Shown here one piece after another: positions 7,931 to 15,996 of a DNA stretch of 36,197 nucleotides; the stretch's first letter is position 1; the number at the start of each line of letters is the position of its first letter. Made by a program: the position numbers and the translations under genes. The stretch comes from Prevotellaceae bacterium (lineage in GTDB: Bacteria; Bacteroidota; Bacteroidia; Bacteroidales; Paludibacteraceae): the NCBI GenBank assembly GCA_031270565.1, contig JAISXJ010000100.1, positions 1-36,197 of the forward strand, written 5' to 3'. Below the pieces are notes generated by a model. The model was not told the DNA's origin. It saw only the letters and a list, made by a program, of their open reading frames with translations, and searched no databases.

Positions 7931-8752
7931 TCATCCTGTTTTCTCACGGATTTTATACCGTTTAATCAGGCTAACCGCCCACAGCGCTATCGCTGCCGAC
8001 GCCACTCCCAGCCACCATTCGGAGCCAGCGCCAATGGCGTCAACATCGACGCTGATAATATGGCGCTGTTGCAGATAGGCAGTTATTACGGCAAAAGCAT
8101 TATGCAGAAAATGGGCAGCTATCGGCAACCACAACGACCCTGTCCAAGCCGCCATATAGCCAAATGCCGCTCCAAGCAACATACGCGGCACAAAACCGAA
8201 AAACTGCAGATGAATAGCGCTGAACAGCACTGCCGCAATCCACACGCCGGCATGCAGTCCGATACGCTGTTCTATCAGACGTTGTAACAAGCCCCGAAAT
8301 ACCAGCTCTTCTCCCAGAGCAGGCAATGCTGCCATCACCACCAGCGTAATGCCGAGCGTAGCGAGGTTGTCCATCTCAAGCAGTCGAACGGTGATTTCTG
8401 CGGAGGCAATCTCTTTGGCTCGCATCCATTCTTCCATCGGACTGAGAAAATCGGGCAGGGAGACCATATTATTGAGCATACTCAGCAGGTTAACAGCCGG
8501 CAACGCCACCATAACGAACAGCCCCATACATAACCACGCCCCGACCGGCGGAAGAGAGTTTAGCCGCAGCAGGTCGAACGGTTTACGACTGACAGCCCAC
8601 GCACACAGCAACGACGGCAACGCAAACAACAGCACATTCTGCTCAACCTGTATCCACCGGATTGTTGACACCGGCAGGACGTCAGCGCCCGACGTAACTG
8701 TCAGCGCCAATCCTGAAATGAAGAGGATAAGATTTCCGACAAGTGCAGACAT
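7931..8752 (-). CDS. CPBP family intramembrane metalloprotease
   Basis: 273-aa polytopic membrane protein of the CPBP/Abi (CAAX prenyl protease-like) family. Visible signature motifs: EELVFRGLLQRL (the EExxxR motif), then HLQFFGFVPRMLLGAAFGY, then HFLHNAFAV, supplying the metal and catalytic Glu/His residues. Several hydrophobic helices flank them, and the C-terminal tail is basic (KRYKIREKTG). Bacterial members cleave or process membrane or peptide substrates; the substrate here is unknown. It starts 9 bp after the stop of the YfhO-like gene, so the two are very likely one operon. Confidence 0.88.
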   Translation of the reverse strand: MSALVGNLILFISGLALTVTSGADVLPVSTIRWIQVEQNVLLFALPSLLCAWAVSRKPFDLLRLNSLPPVGAWLCMGLFVMVALPAVNLLSMLNNMVSLPDFLSPMEEWMRAKEIASAEITVRLLEMDNLATLGITLVVMAALPALGEELVFRGLLQRLIEQRIGLHAGVWIAAVLFSAIHLQFFGFVPRMLLGAAFGYMAAWTGSLWLPIAAHFLHNAFAVITAYLQQRHIISVDVDAIGAGSEWWLGVASAAIALWAVSLIKRYKIREKTG

Positions 8753-8761
8753 AATAAATGA

Positions 8762-11296
8762 TTAAAGAGATGTACCGTCTTTTGTTTTGGACGTTTTGAT
8801 TAAGCCAAAGATAATCATCCCCAGCAGCACGACAATCACGACGCCAACCACGATGGATGCCACCAGCGAAATCCGCGCACTACTCTGGTAAACCTCGTCC
8901 ACGCATTTAAACTCAATCTTGTGACTTCCGGCGGGTATCTGTATGCCTCTGAGAATATAATTGACCTGTATAACGGGTGTCTCTACGTCATCGACAAAGG
9001 CTTTCCACGTCTTGTAATAGACCTCTGAAAACACAGCCAGTCGCGCTTCGGAACTATTACTCTCATAAACAAGATTACCGGGGTTTACATAATTCGTCAG
9101 TTGAATATCCGCGCCGGCGTCATTGGCAACGGTATTCGGCAACGTTATCTTTTGACGCCAGCGAGCGTCAATGACGGCTGTTGTTCGCACATCAATCTCT
9201 GCGAGCGCCTTAATCTCTTCGTCGGGCGTATCCACCCAGTGAATATTCTCCACAAACCACACATTACCCATAGCCTGAACATTCTTATGCACACGCGCTC
9301 CCTGTTCTGTCGAATAAATAATGTATCGCGTATTGAGCATATTGACCACGTTCATAATGTATCGCGTATTGAGCATATTGACCACGTTCATATTGATTGA
9401 CGAACTTAAATAATAATCTATTATATCCTGATAACGCCGCAGTTTGGCGGGACTGTATCCGCCCACCGACTTGTGGAAATAGGATGTTTCCGACTCGTTA
9501 AATGTGTTTTCGGTGAGACGATTCAGTACGCGGTAATCAGGGTCTTTATCCTGTAAAATATGTTTGTCTATGTCGGAAGCTACAAACTCCTTTGCTTTTT
9601 TCCCGGAAATAAAGTTATCTTCTCCGAGAAACCGCCTATCTACTGTCCACAAGTCGCAAAGAATAAGTATGCCAAGCGCTGCCACCACGTAGGATGTTTT
9701 CCATACTTTGGAGAGATAGAACCATATAATACCTGCGGCTAAGGCGATAAAGGCTGTCGAACGCCATGCGTCGGAAGCGAGCATGTGTTTACGGTCGGCG
9801 ACAAGCGCTGTTTGTAACCATTCGGGGAAGTTGGCATCGACGGATGCGGAGAAATTGAATAAAGCGCTTCCAAACAGGGCGAAAAACAGACAGATGCCGC
9901 CCGTAATACCCGTAGCGACGAGCAACGGTTTGAGTAACCGTTTGCGTGCTTCACCCGAAGCATTCACAATCTCCTTGAGGGCTAACACTGCCAGCGTCGC
10001 CATGCCTGTGTTTGCCATTATCAGCGCCGTAGAGGGCGTGCGGAACTTGTTGTACAGGGGTAAATGGTGAAACAGAAATTCATTAACCGCCATAAAGTTT
10101 CGCCCCCACGACAGAATCAGCGACACAATCACCACTGCCAATATCCACCATCGTTCGGGCTTTTTCACGATAATTAGCCCAAGCACAAAAAGCAGACAGA
10201 TAATAGCTCCCGCATAGACAGGTCCTGAGGTGAAAGGTTGCGTACCCCAGTACATCGGCGCGTGTCGGGTAAACTGCGCTGCCTGTCGCGCCTGAACGTC
10301 CTCGTGGATGAGGAAGTCGTATGTTCGGGAATCCTGACCGATGTTGTAATGCGAACTGCCTCCGTAGAAGTTGGGAATTAACAGGGTCATACTTTCCATT
10401 TTGTCGTAACTCCATTGGTAGGCATAGTCAATGTCAAGCCCCGATTTGGTTTTCCCCGAAGCATCCGCCTGCAAGACGGCTCCTCCTCGCATAGTATCCT
10501 TTGCGTAGTCCATTGTAGGAATCAATGACCCAAGCGACGGCGCAATAGAGAGTAAAGCCACCGGCAGCAACACCGCCACCGCTGTCAGATAGGTTTTCAG
10601 CGTGCGCTGTATGACGGCATAAATCAGATAGACAATTGCCAGAATGGCAATCATCAGAATCAGGTAGTAGGAAATCTGCTGATGTCCCCACAGAATATTT
10701 ATGCCCGTAAAGAGCAGCGTTACCAGTGCGCCAATGAGATATTTTTTCTTAAAACAGAGAATAATCCCGCCAAGCACGGGCGCCATAGTTGCCATGACGA
10801 GTCCCTTACTGGCGTGGCCGGCATCAATAATGATTAGATTGTAAGAGGCAAATGCGTAGGCCACCGCTCCCACAATGCTCAGCCACGGCTTGCATCTTAG
10901 CGACAGCATAAAAATATAAAAGCCCAGCAGATAAATAAACAGTATCCCGATATGATTCGTTGGAAGACAGAATGTAAATATCTTTCCAAAGATACGGAAT
11001 ACATTCGTTGTCGGCGGCATATAGGTATAATTGGCGGGCATCCCGCTGAACATACTGTTCGACCAGAAAGCATAATCGCCTGTCTGTTTGTGATACTCTC
11101 TCAGGTCGTTTCCCCAGCCTCGCGAACTTTTGATGTCGCCTTGCATCAGGTCTTTATTCTCGAAAACGATGGGAGAAAAATAGGCAACAGTCAGCCCCAG
11201 AAACAGGGCGACAGCCGCAATATGCGGCAAAGATTTTTTGAACAGGTTATTATTCATAGCAGTTTTTTGTTTGGATGGCATCATTAAAACGTTCAT
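8762..11296 (-). CDS. YfhO family membrane protein
   Basis: 844-aa polytopic membrane protein resembling the YfhO family and GT-C type glycosyltransferase-like proteins. It has an N-terminal TM helix, a periplasmic segment (DLMQGDIKSSRGWGNDLREY), about a dozen TM helices, and a large C-terminal soluble region ending in a TM helix. In Firmicutes YfhO modifies lipoteichoic acid; in Bacteroidetes the substrate is not established. An internal ATG 14 codons in (at 11254, MNNNLFKKSLPH) is an alternative start and perhaps the better one. The NMLNTRYI region contains an exact 36-bp in-frame duplication (9320-9391). A -7 box lies upstream at 11328-11336. Confidence 0.85.
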   Translation of the reverse strand: MNVLMMPSKQKTAMNNNLFKKSLPHIAAVALFLGLTVAYFSPIVFENKDLMQGDIKSSRGWGNDLREYHKQTGDYAFWSNSMFSGMPANYTYMPPTTNVFRIFGKIFTFCLPTNHIGILFIYLLGFYIFMLSLRCKPWLSIVGAVAYAFASYNLIIIDAGHASKGLVMATMAPVLGGIILCFKKKYLIGALVTLLFTGINILWGHQQISYYLILMIAILAIVYLIYAVIQRTLKTYLTAVAVLLPVALLSIAPSLGSLIPTMDYAKDTMRGGAVLQADASGKTKSGLDIDYAYQWSYDKMESMTLLIPNFYGGSSHYNIGQDSRTYDFLIHEDVQARQAAQFTRHAPMYWGTQPFTSGPVYAGAIICLLFVLGLIIVKKPERWWILAVVIVSLILSWGRNFMAVNEFLFHHLPLYNKFRTPSTALIMANTGMATLAVLALKEIVNASGEARKRLLKPLLVATGITGGICLFFALFGSALFNFSASVDANFPEWLQTALVADRKHMLASDAWRSTAFIALAAGIIWFYLSKVWKTSYVVAALGILILCDLWTVDRRFLGEDNFISGKKAKEFVASDIDKHILQDKDPDYRVLNRLTENTFNESETSYFHKSVGGYSPAKLRRYQDIIDYYLSSSINMNVVNMLNTRYIMNVVNMLNTRYIIYSTEQGARVHKNVQAMGNVWFVENIHWVDTPDEEIKALAEIDVRTTAVIDARWRQKITLPNTVANDAGADIQLTNYVNPGNLVYESNSSEARLAVFSEVYYKTWKAFVDDVETPVIQVNYILRGIQIPAGSHKIEFKCVDEVYQSSARISLVASIVVGVVIVVLLGMIIFGLIKTSKTKDGTSL
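9320..9391. repeat. 36-bp perfect tandem duplication inside the YfhO-like gene
   Basis: Two exact 36-bp copies (9320-9355 and 9356-9391) duplicate the 12 residues MNVVNMLNTRYI in frame. The repeated segment covers a conserved LNTRYI motif of the family. Confidence 0.95.
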
Positions 11297-11327
11297 AGCT
11301 TCGTTTAAAGAATTAAAATTGAGCAGC

Positions 11328-11336
11328 GCAAAAGTA
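11328..11336 (-). promoter_or_regulatory. -7 box upstream of the YfhO-CPBP operon
   Basis: Reads TACTTTTGC on the minus strand, 31 nt before the ATG at 11296 and 73 nt before the alternative ATG at 11254. Confidence 0.55.
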
Positions 11337-11503
11337 ATGCAAGTTTTTGGGATTGTGTGAGAGGGAACAGAAAAAGTTAATCCTTTTGGAGAGGATGCTA
11401 TAAAAAAAACCGGAAATTATCAGTTGTCAGTGAATAATGAAGAATGTACGCTGCAAGGCACGCAAAAATATTTTTCATTATCCATTGTTTATAAAAAAAG
11501 GCG

Positions 11504-11512
11504 TATCTTTGC
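11504..11512 (+). promoter_or_regulatory. -7 box of copy 3 (TATCTTTGC)
   Basis: Perfect match to the Bacteroidetes -7 box, 34 nt upstream of the copy 3 ATG. An ATTG that could serve as the -33 element lies 16 nt further upstream, a little closer than usual. Confidence 0.6.
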
Positions 11513-11546
11513 CGCCGTTATTCACATCTACAAACTAAGATCAGGA

Positions 11547-11651
11547 ATGCTTACATTCAGGATTACGAATTTACCATTTTTTCAGTTTAGACGGTTCAAC
11601 CGCCTAAAAGTAAGCTCGTTACAAAAGCCCCCCCCCCCGCATTTGCCTTAA
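11547..11651 (+). pseudogene. 44-aa small protein, copy 3, frameshifted by two extra C
   Basis: The ATG opens MLTFRITNLPFFQFRRFNRL and continues KVSSLQK. The C run has 11 bases, so the frame shifts to PPPPHLP and stops at 11651 after 34 residues. Removing two C restores AFALTPCIQGLINY ending at 11683. It may be a decayed copy or an off-state of a slippage-controlled ORF. The ORF track shows it with an unsupported upstream extension from 11424 that begins before the promoter box. Confidence 0.55.
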
Positions 11652-11721
11652 CTCCTTGTATTCAAGGGCTTATCAATTATTAAATATTTTTCTGTTAACA
11701 GTTAACAGCGCTCTCTCCGGT

Positions 11722-11794
11722 GTTGTCAGCACGTCGTCCGCAACTGCGGACGGTTTCCCGAAGTTGTCAGCACGCTGTCCGCAACTGTGGACGG
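11722..11794. repeat. Two tandem hairpin repeats, period 41 bp
   Basis: Two near-identical segments beginning GTTGTCAGCACG (11722 and 11763) each contain a palindrome GTCCGCAACTGCGGAC or GTCCGCAACTGTGGAC. No gene is visible. Confidence 0.8.
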
Positions 11795-11848
11795 CTTTAT
11801 ACAAATAGAAATATCAATCATATATGATGAGTAATTAATATTCTCTCT

Positions 11849-11904
11849 CCAGCCCCCCCTGAAAGTATGTTTTTGGTTAGTATTCTGCTTTCGGGGAGGG
11901 CTGG
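11849..11904. repeat. Large G/C-rich inverted repeat
   Basis: CCAGCCCCCCCTGAAAG faces CTTTCGGGGAGGGCTGG across a loop of about 22 nt, forming a strong stem. There is no T run, so it is not a typical terminator. Confidence 0.7.
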
Positions 11905-11942
11905 ACAGGGATTCAAACAGCGTTATATTTAATACGCGAAAA

Positions 11943-11970
11943 CAAAAAGCCCCTTGCAGGGCTTTTTTAG
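11943..11970 (+). terminator. Terminator-like hairpin before rocD
   Basis: AAAAAGCCC cttgca GGGCTTTTTT with T run. It would end a transcript started at the copy 3 promoter and insulate rocD. Confidence 0.7.
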
Positions 11971-12046
11971 TGAATAACGAATAGTGAATAATGACTGACA
12001 ACTGAAAATTAATAACTACACTCTACAAACTACAAACTAAAAAAAC

Positions 12047-12055
12047 TATCTTTGC
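12047..12055 (+). promoter_or_regulatory. -7 box of the arginine catabolic operon
   Basis: TATCTTTGC, 86 nt before the rocD ATG at 12142. The ORF-track start (TTG at 12052) lies inside this box and so cannot be the translation start. Confidence 0.65.
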
Positions 12056-12141
12056 AAGCGATTTTTTTGATGTTTAATTTTATAACACCAGAGATACGGA
12101 CATTTGTTTGCCGATTGCCGGTGTCGAATAATAAAAATACT

Positions 12142-13350
12142 ATGAAAACCAGTGAATTTATTGCCCGTGAGAATACTTACGGCGCTCACAACTATCACCC
12201 GCTTCCCGTTGTTCTGTCCAAAGGCAAAGGCGTGCACGTCTGGGATGTTGAAGGCAAACGCTATTTCGATTTTCTCGCCGGCTATTCAGCATTAGGTCAA
12301 GGACATTGTCATCCCAAAATCATTGCAGCGCTTAAAGAACAAGCCGACAAGCTGACACTTGTTTCCCGCGCTTTCTATTCCGATATTTTAGGAGAATACA
12401 TGGAATTTGCTTGCCGTTTCTTCGGCTACGATAAACTGTTACCGATGAATTCGGGCGCCGAAGCTGTGGAAACAGCGCTCAAATTGGCGCGTCGCTGGGG
12501 CTATGTGCGCAAAGGCGTTGCCGCCGAGAGCGCCAAGATTGTCGTCTGTGCAGATAATTTTCACGGACGCACCATCACCATTGTTTCGATGAGTACCGAC
12601 CCATCTTCATACGCCAATTATGGTCCCTATACGCCCGGCTTCATTAAAATACCTTATAACGATGTCCAATCGTTGCGAGATGCGCTTGCCGACCCTGCGG
12701 TGGTAGCCTTTCTGGTGGAGCCGATTCAGGGCGAAGCGGGCGTATGTGTACCCGATGACGGTTATCTGAAGGCATGTTACGACTGTTGCCGCGATAAGAA
12801 TGTCCTGTTCATCGCCGACGAAGTCCAGTCAGGCATCGCACGCACGGGGCGACTTTTAGCCTGCGATTATGAAGATGTACGTCCCGATATATTAATTCTT
12901 GGTAAAGCGCTTTCGGGAGGCGTTACGCCGGTGTCGGCTGTGCTGGCGGACGATGATGTGATGCTGACCATTCGCCCCGGCGAACACGGTTCCACCTTCG
13001 GCGGCAATCCGTTGGCATCTGCTGTCGGCATTGCAGCGCTGCAAGTGGTGATGGAGGAACATCTGGCAGAGAATGCGTACGCTATGGGAAATCTCTTTCG
13101 TGAGGAAATGTGTCGCCTGAATCATCCCCTGATTACGCAGGTTAGAGGGAAAGGACTTCTTAATGCTGTCGTTACAAAACCCGACGGCGCTGTTCAGGCG
13201 TGGGATATTTGTTTAAAACTTAAAGAAAACGGTCTTATCGCCAAGCCTACGCACGATTATATTATCCGTTTCACTCCGCCGCTTGTCATCACCGAGCCGG
13301 AGATGCGCGAAGCCATCGCTATTATTCAACAAACCTTTGCTGCATTATGA
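12142..13350 (+). CDS. rocD: Ornithine aminotransferase
   Basis: 402-aa class III PLP aminotransferase converting ornithine plus 2-oxoglutarate to glutamate 5-semialdehyde and glutamate. Visible features: [15 protein letters not shown] and [17 protein letters not shown] at the N-terminus, [19 protein letters not shown], the PLP Asp in [16 protein letters not shown], the Schiff-base Lys (about residue 254) in [17 protein letters not shown], and [14 protein letters not shown]. These favour ornithine over acetylornithine aminotransferase, as do the arginase and P5C dehydrogenase genes that follow. The start is set at 12142 because the longer frame begins inside the promoter. The arginase gene overlaps its stop by 4 bp. 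Confidence 0.94.
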   Translation: MKTSEFIARENTYGAHNYHPLPVVLSKGKGVHVWDVEGKRYFDFLAGYSALGQGHCHPKIIAALKEQADKLTLVSRAFYSDILGEYMEFACRFFGYDKLLPMNSGAEAVETALKLARRWGYVRKGVAAESAKIVVCADNFHGRTITIVSMSTDPSSYANYGPYTPGFIKIPYNDVQSLRDALADPAVVAFLVEPIQGEAGVCVPDDGYLKACYDCCRDKNVLFIADEVQSGIARTGRLLACDYEDVRPDILILGKALSGGVTPVSAVLADDDVMLTIRPGEHGSTFGGNPLASAVGIAALQVVMEEHLAENAYAMGNLFREEMCRLNHPLITQVRGKGLLNAVVTKPDGAVQAWDICLKLKENGLIAKPTHDYIIRFTPPLVITEPEMREAIAIIQQTFAAL

Positions 13351-14240
13351 GAACCCTGTCCCTAATCGGAGCGCCCATACATATTGGTTGCGACAAGCGA
13401 GGCACGGAGTTAGCTCCCGACAGGCTTCGTAAGTGCGGCATTGTTGAATTGCTGCAACGCCACGTAGATGTTGTTGATGCCGGCAATATTATTGAGCCGG
13501 ACGTTTGTGAGAAAGATAAATTTTCGGAACATCCGCGTATAAAATATTTAAAAGAGATACAGGACATCAGCCGTCAGTTATCGCACAAGATGTATAATGC
13601 GCTTTGCGGCGAAACCTTTCCTCTCGTCATCGGCGGCGACCACGTTATGGGGCTTGGCGACGTAGCGGGCATGGCACGCTATTTCGGCGAACAGGCAGGA
13701 GTGATTTGGTTTGATGCGCACGGCGATTTCAATACCGAACAATCCTCGCCGAGCGGCAATACTCACGGTATGCCGTGCGCGGCGCTGATGGGAACGTGCC
13801 ACAACCATCTCAGCAGTCTGGCAGAGGTCAAGGTGAAACCTGAAAACATCTTTTGGGTCGGTATTCGAGACCTTGACCCATACGAAGAGGCATTTGCCCG
13901 AGAGCATAACCTCTCCATCTACCGCGCCGAGACAATTCGGAAAAACGGTATGGCGTTTGTGATAGATGACATTCTCCGTCAAACGACTTTGCGCAACATC
14001 AATAACATCCATTTCAGTATTGATGTGGACGGCATCGACCCGTCGGAGGCGCCCGGAACGGGAACAGCCGTACCGGACGGCATTTCTACCGCCGATTTCC
14101 GGCAACTGCTGCACGGGATGTTTGCATCGGGGAAAATTCGTTCCGCAGAGCTGGCGGAATATAATCCGCTGCTTGACACAGATAATATCACCGAACGGTG
14201 GTGTGTGGAAACGATTGATTATATTGCTTCGCTCTTATAA
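13347..14240 (+). CDS. rocF: Arginase
   Basis: 297-aa arginase/ureohydrolase hydrolysing arginine to ornithine and urea in the cytoplasm, with a binuclear manganese centre. Metal ligands are visible in GGDHVMGLG (about residue 96), [10 protein letters not shown] (about residue 120) and [10 protein letters not shown]. Substrate-site SGNTHGMP and the closing [11 protein letters not shown] loop are present. Arginase is preferred over agmatinase because of these motifs and the rocD partner. The ATG overlaps the rocD stop (ATGA), implying translational coupling. No urease gene is visible, so urea is presumably excreted or used elsewhere. Confidence 0.94.
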   Translation: MRTLSLIGAPIHIGCDKRGTELAPDRLRKCGIVELLQRHVDVVDAGNIIEPDVCEKDKFSEHPRIKYLKEIQDISRQLSHKMYNALCGETFPLVIGGDHVMGLGDVAGMARYFGEQAGVIWFDAHGDFNTEQSSPSGNTHGMPCAALMGTCHNHLSSLAEVKVKPENIFWVGIRDLDPYEEAFAREHNLSIYRAETIRKNGMAFVIDDILRQTTLRNINNIHFSIDVDGIDPSEAPGTGTAVPDGISTADFRQLLHGMFASGKIRSAELAEYNPLLDTDNITERWCVETIDYIASLL

Positions 14241-14277
14241 TAGTTTGTTATTAAAATAATAAATAAATGATTTTCGT

Positions 14278-15909
14278 ATGAACAATGCCATTTTCAAATT
14301 CAGAGAACCAAAGAATGAGCCGGTTCTCACCTACGCGCCCCGCTCAGAGGAGCGCCGTTTACTTGAAGCCGAATTGAAGCGTCAGGCAAACACGCAAGTA
14401 GAAATTCCGCTTATCATTGGCGGAAAAGAAATCAGGACAGGCAAAACCGGTCACGTGGTTATGCCCACCGACCACAAGCACGTCTTGGCTACCTATCATC
14501 AGTGTACCGACAGGGAAGTGCATCAGGCAATTGATGTCGCTATGCAGGCAAAAAAGGCTTGGGGCAATTTGCCATGGGTGGAACGGTGCAGTATCATCCT
14601 GCGGGCGGCAGAGCTGTTTGCCGGAAAATACCGCTACGTGATGAATGCTGCCTGTATGCTTGGGCAGGCTAAAAACGTTATGCAGGCAGAGATTGATTCC
14701 GCCTGTGAAGCTATTGACTTTATGCGGTTCAATCCGTTCTTTGCGGGGGAGATTTACGGGAATCAACCGCTCTCATCCACCGACTGCATCAACCGTGTGG
14801 AATACCGTCCTTTGGAAGGGTTTATCTACACCGTAACGCCGTTTAATTTTACCGCTATCGCCGTTAATCTGAACATCAGTCCGGTGTTGATGGGCAATGT
14901 AACGGTTTGGAAACCGGCGACAACATCGTTGCTGTCGAGTTATTATGCTATGAAGATATTGCAGGAAGCGGGCGTTCCCGATGGTGTTATCAATTTCCTG
15001 CCCGGTTCGGGCGCTGTCATCAGCGACGTTGTTCTCAACAGCCCAGACCTTGGCGGTATTCACTTCACCGGCTCGACGGCTGTTTTCCAAAACTTCTGGA
15101 AGACGGTGGGCGAAAACATCGGCAAGTACAAGAGCTATCCCAAACTGGTGGGCGAAACGGGCGGAAAGGATTTTATCTTTGCTCACAAAAGCGCTTCCCC
15201 GCTTGAACTGGCTACTGCCGTTGTACGCGGCGCATTCGAGTTTCAAGGGCAAAAATGCTCCGCCGCATCACGCGCCTATATCCCAAAATCACTTTGGAAC
15301 GACACAAAAGCACATATTCTCGCTATGCTTGCAGAGATAAAGATGGGCGATGTGCGCGATTTATCAAACTTTGTGAACGCCGTCATTGACGAAGCCTCGT
15401 TTGATAATATTAAAAGGTATATCGACCGTGCCGCAAAGAGTGCGGACGCTGAAATCGTTGCCGGCGGAACGTGCGACAAGTCAACAGGCTATTTCGTTAC
15501 GCCGACGGTGATTCTTGCCAAAACGCCCGATTACGAAACAATGTGTGAAGAGATATTTGGTCCGGTCATCACCGTCTATGTTTATGATGATAACGAATAC
15601 GAACAGACGCTTCGTCTCTGTGATGCCACGTCGCCTTATGCCCTCACAGGCTCTATCTTCTCCAATGACCGTTATGCGACCCTTCTGGCAGATGAACACC
15701 TGCGTTATGCGGCGGGAAATTTCTACATCAACGACAAGCCGACAGGGGCTGTTGTCGGGCAGCAGCCGTTTGGTGGAGCGCGTGCCTCAGGAACGAATGA
15801 CAAGGCGGGAAGCGCTGCCAATCTGATGCGATGGGTATCGCCCCGTGCCATTAAGGAGACGCTTGTACCGCCTGCTCATTTCGGATACCCATTCTTGAAA
15901 CAGGAATAA
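14278..15909 (+). CDS. pruA: L-glutamate gamma-semialdehyde (P5C) dehydrogenase
   Basis: 543-aa NAD-dependent aldehyde dehydrogenase of the P5C dehydrogenase family, oxidising glutamate 5-semialdehyde to glutamate. Visible features: FTAIAVNLNISPVLMGN, the NAD-binding HFTGSTAVF, catalytic Glu in LVGETGGKDF, catalytic Cys327 in FQGQKCSAASRAYIP, and EEIFGPVITVYVYDD. It is a stand-alone enzyme without a proline dehydrogenase domain, as in eukaryotes and many Bacteroidetes. It follows arginase by 37 bp and finishes the arginine-to-glutamate route begun by the two upstream genes. A strong terminator follows. Confidence 0.94.
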   Translation: MNNAIFKFREPKNEPVLTYAPRSEERRLLEAELKRQANTQVEIPLIIGGKEIRTGKTGHVVMPTDHKHVLATYHQCTDREVHQAIDVAMQAKKAWGNLPWVERCSIILRAAELFAGKYRYVMNAACMLGQAKNVMQAEIDSACEAIDFMRFNPFFAGEIYGNQPLSSTDCINRVEYRPLEGFIYTVTPFNFTAIAVNLNISPVLMGNVTVWKPATTSLLSSYYAMKILQEAGVPDGVINFLPGSGAVISDVVLNSPDLGGIHFTGSTAVFQNFWKTVGENIGKYKSYPKLVGETGGKDFIFAHKSASPLELATAVVRGAFEFQGQKCSAASRAYIPKSLWNDTKAHILAMLAEIKMGDVRDLSNFVNAVIDEASFDNIKRYIDRAAKSADAEIVAGGTCDKSTGYFVTPTVILAKTPDYETMCEEIFGPVITVYVYDDNEYEQTLRLCDATSPYALTGSIFSNDRYATLLADEHLRYAAGNFYINDKPTGAVVGQQPFGGARASGTNDKAGSAANLMRWVSPRAIKETLVPPAHFGYPFLKQE

Positions 15910-15954
15910 CATTTGCAGATAAACAGAACCAAAAGCTGACAACTCTGACAGCAA

Positions 15955-15982
15955 CAAAAAAGCCCCGCACGGGGCTTTTTGT
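15955..15982. terminator. Bidirectional terminator between pruA and the FISUMP gene
   Basis: AAAAAAGCCCC gcac GGGGCTTTTTG, symmetrical, between two converging genes. It can serve both strands. Confidence 0.85.
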
Positions 15983-15996
15983 TTTGGCGGTCGCTT

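Larger units (their letters stand above)
11504..11700 (+). repeat. Copy 3 of the C-tract sORF repeat unit
   Basis: Same unit as copies 1, 2 and 4, in plus orientation. It has promoter box, leader, ORF core, C run and the CCTTG/CAAGG hairpin, but 11 C instead of 9. Similarity to the other copies fades soon after 'ggcttatcaattatta', unlike copies 1, 2 and 4 whose tails match further. A terminator-like hairpin at 11943-11968 lies between this copy and rocD. Confidence 0.85.

Noticed and set aside
12052-12141. N-terminal extension of ornithine aminotransferase
   Set aside because: The TTG start lies inside the TATCTTTGC promoter box, and the extra 30 residues do not match the family.
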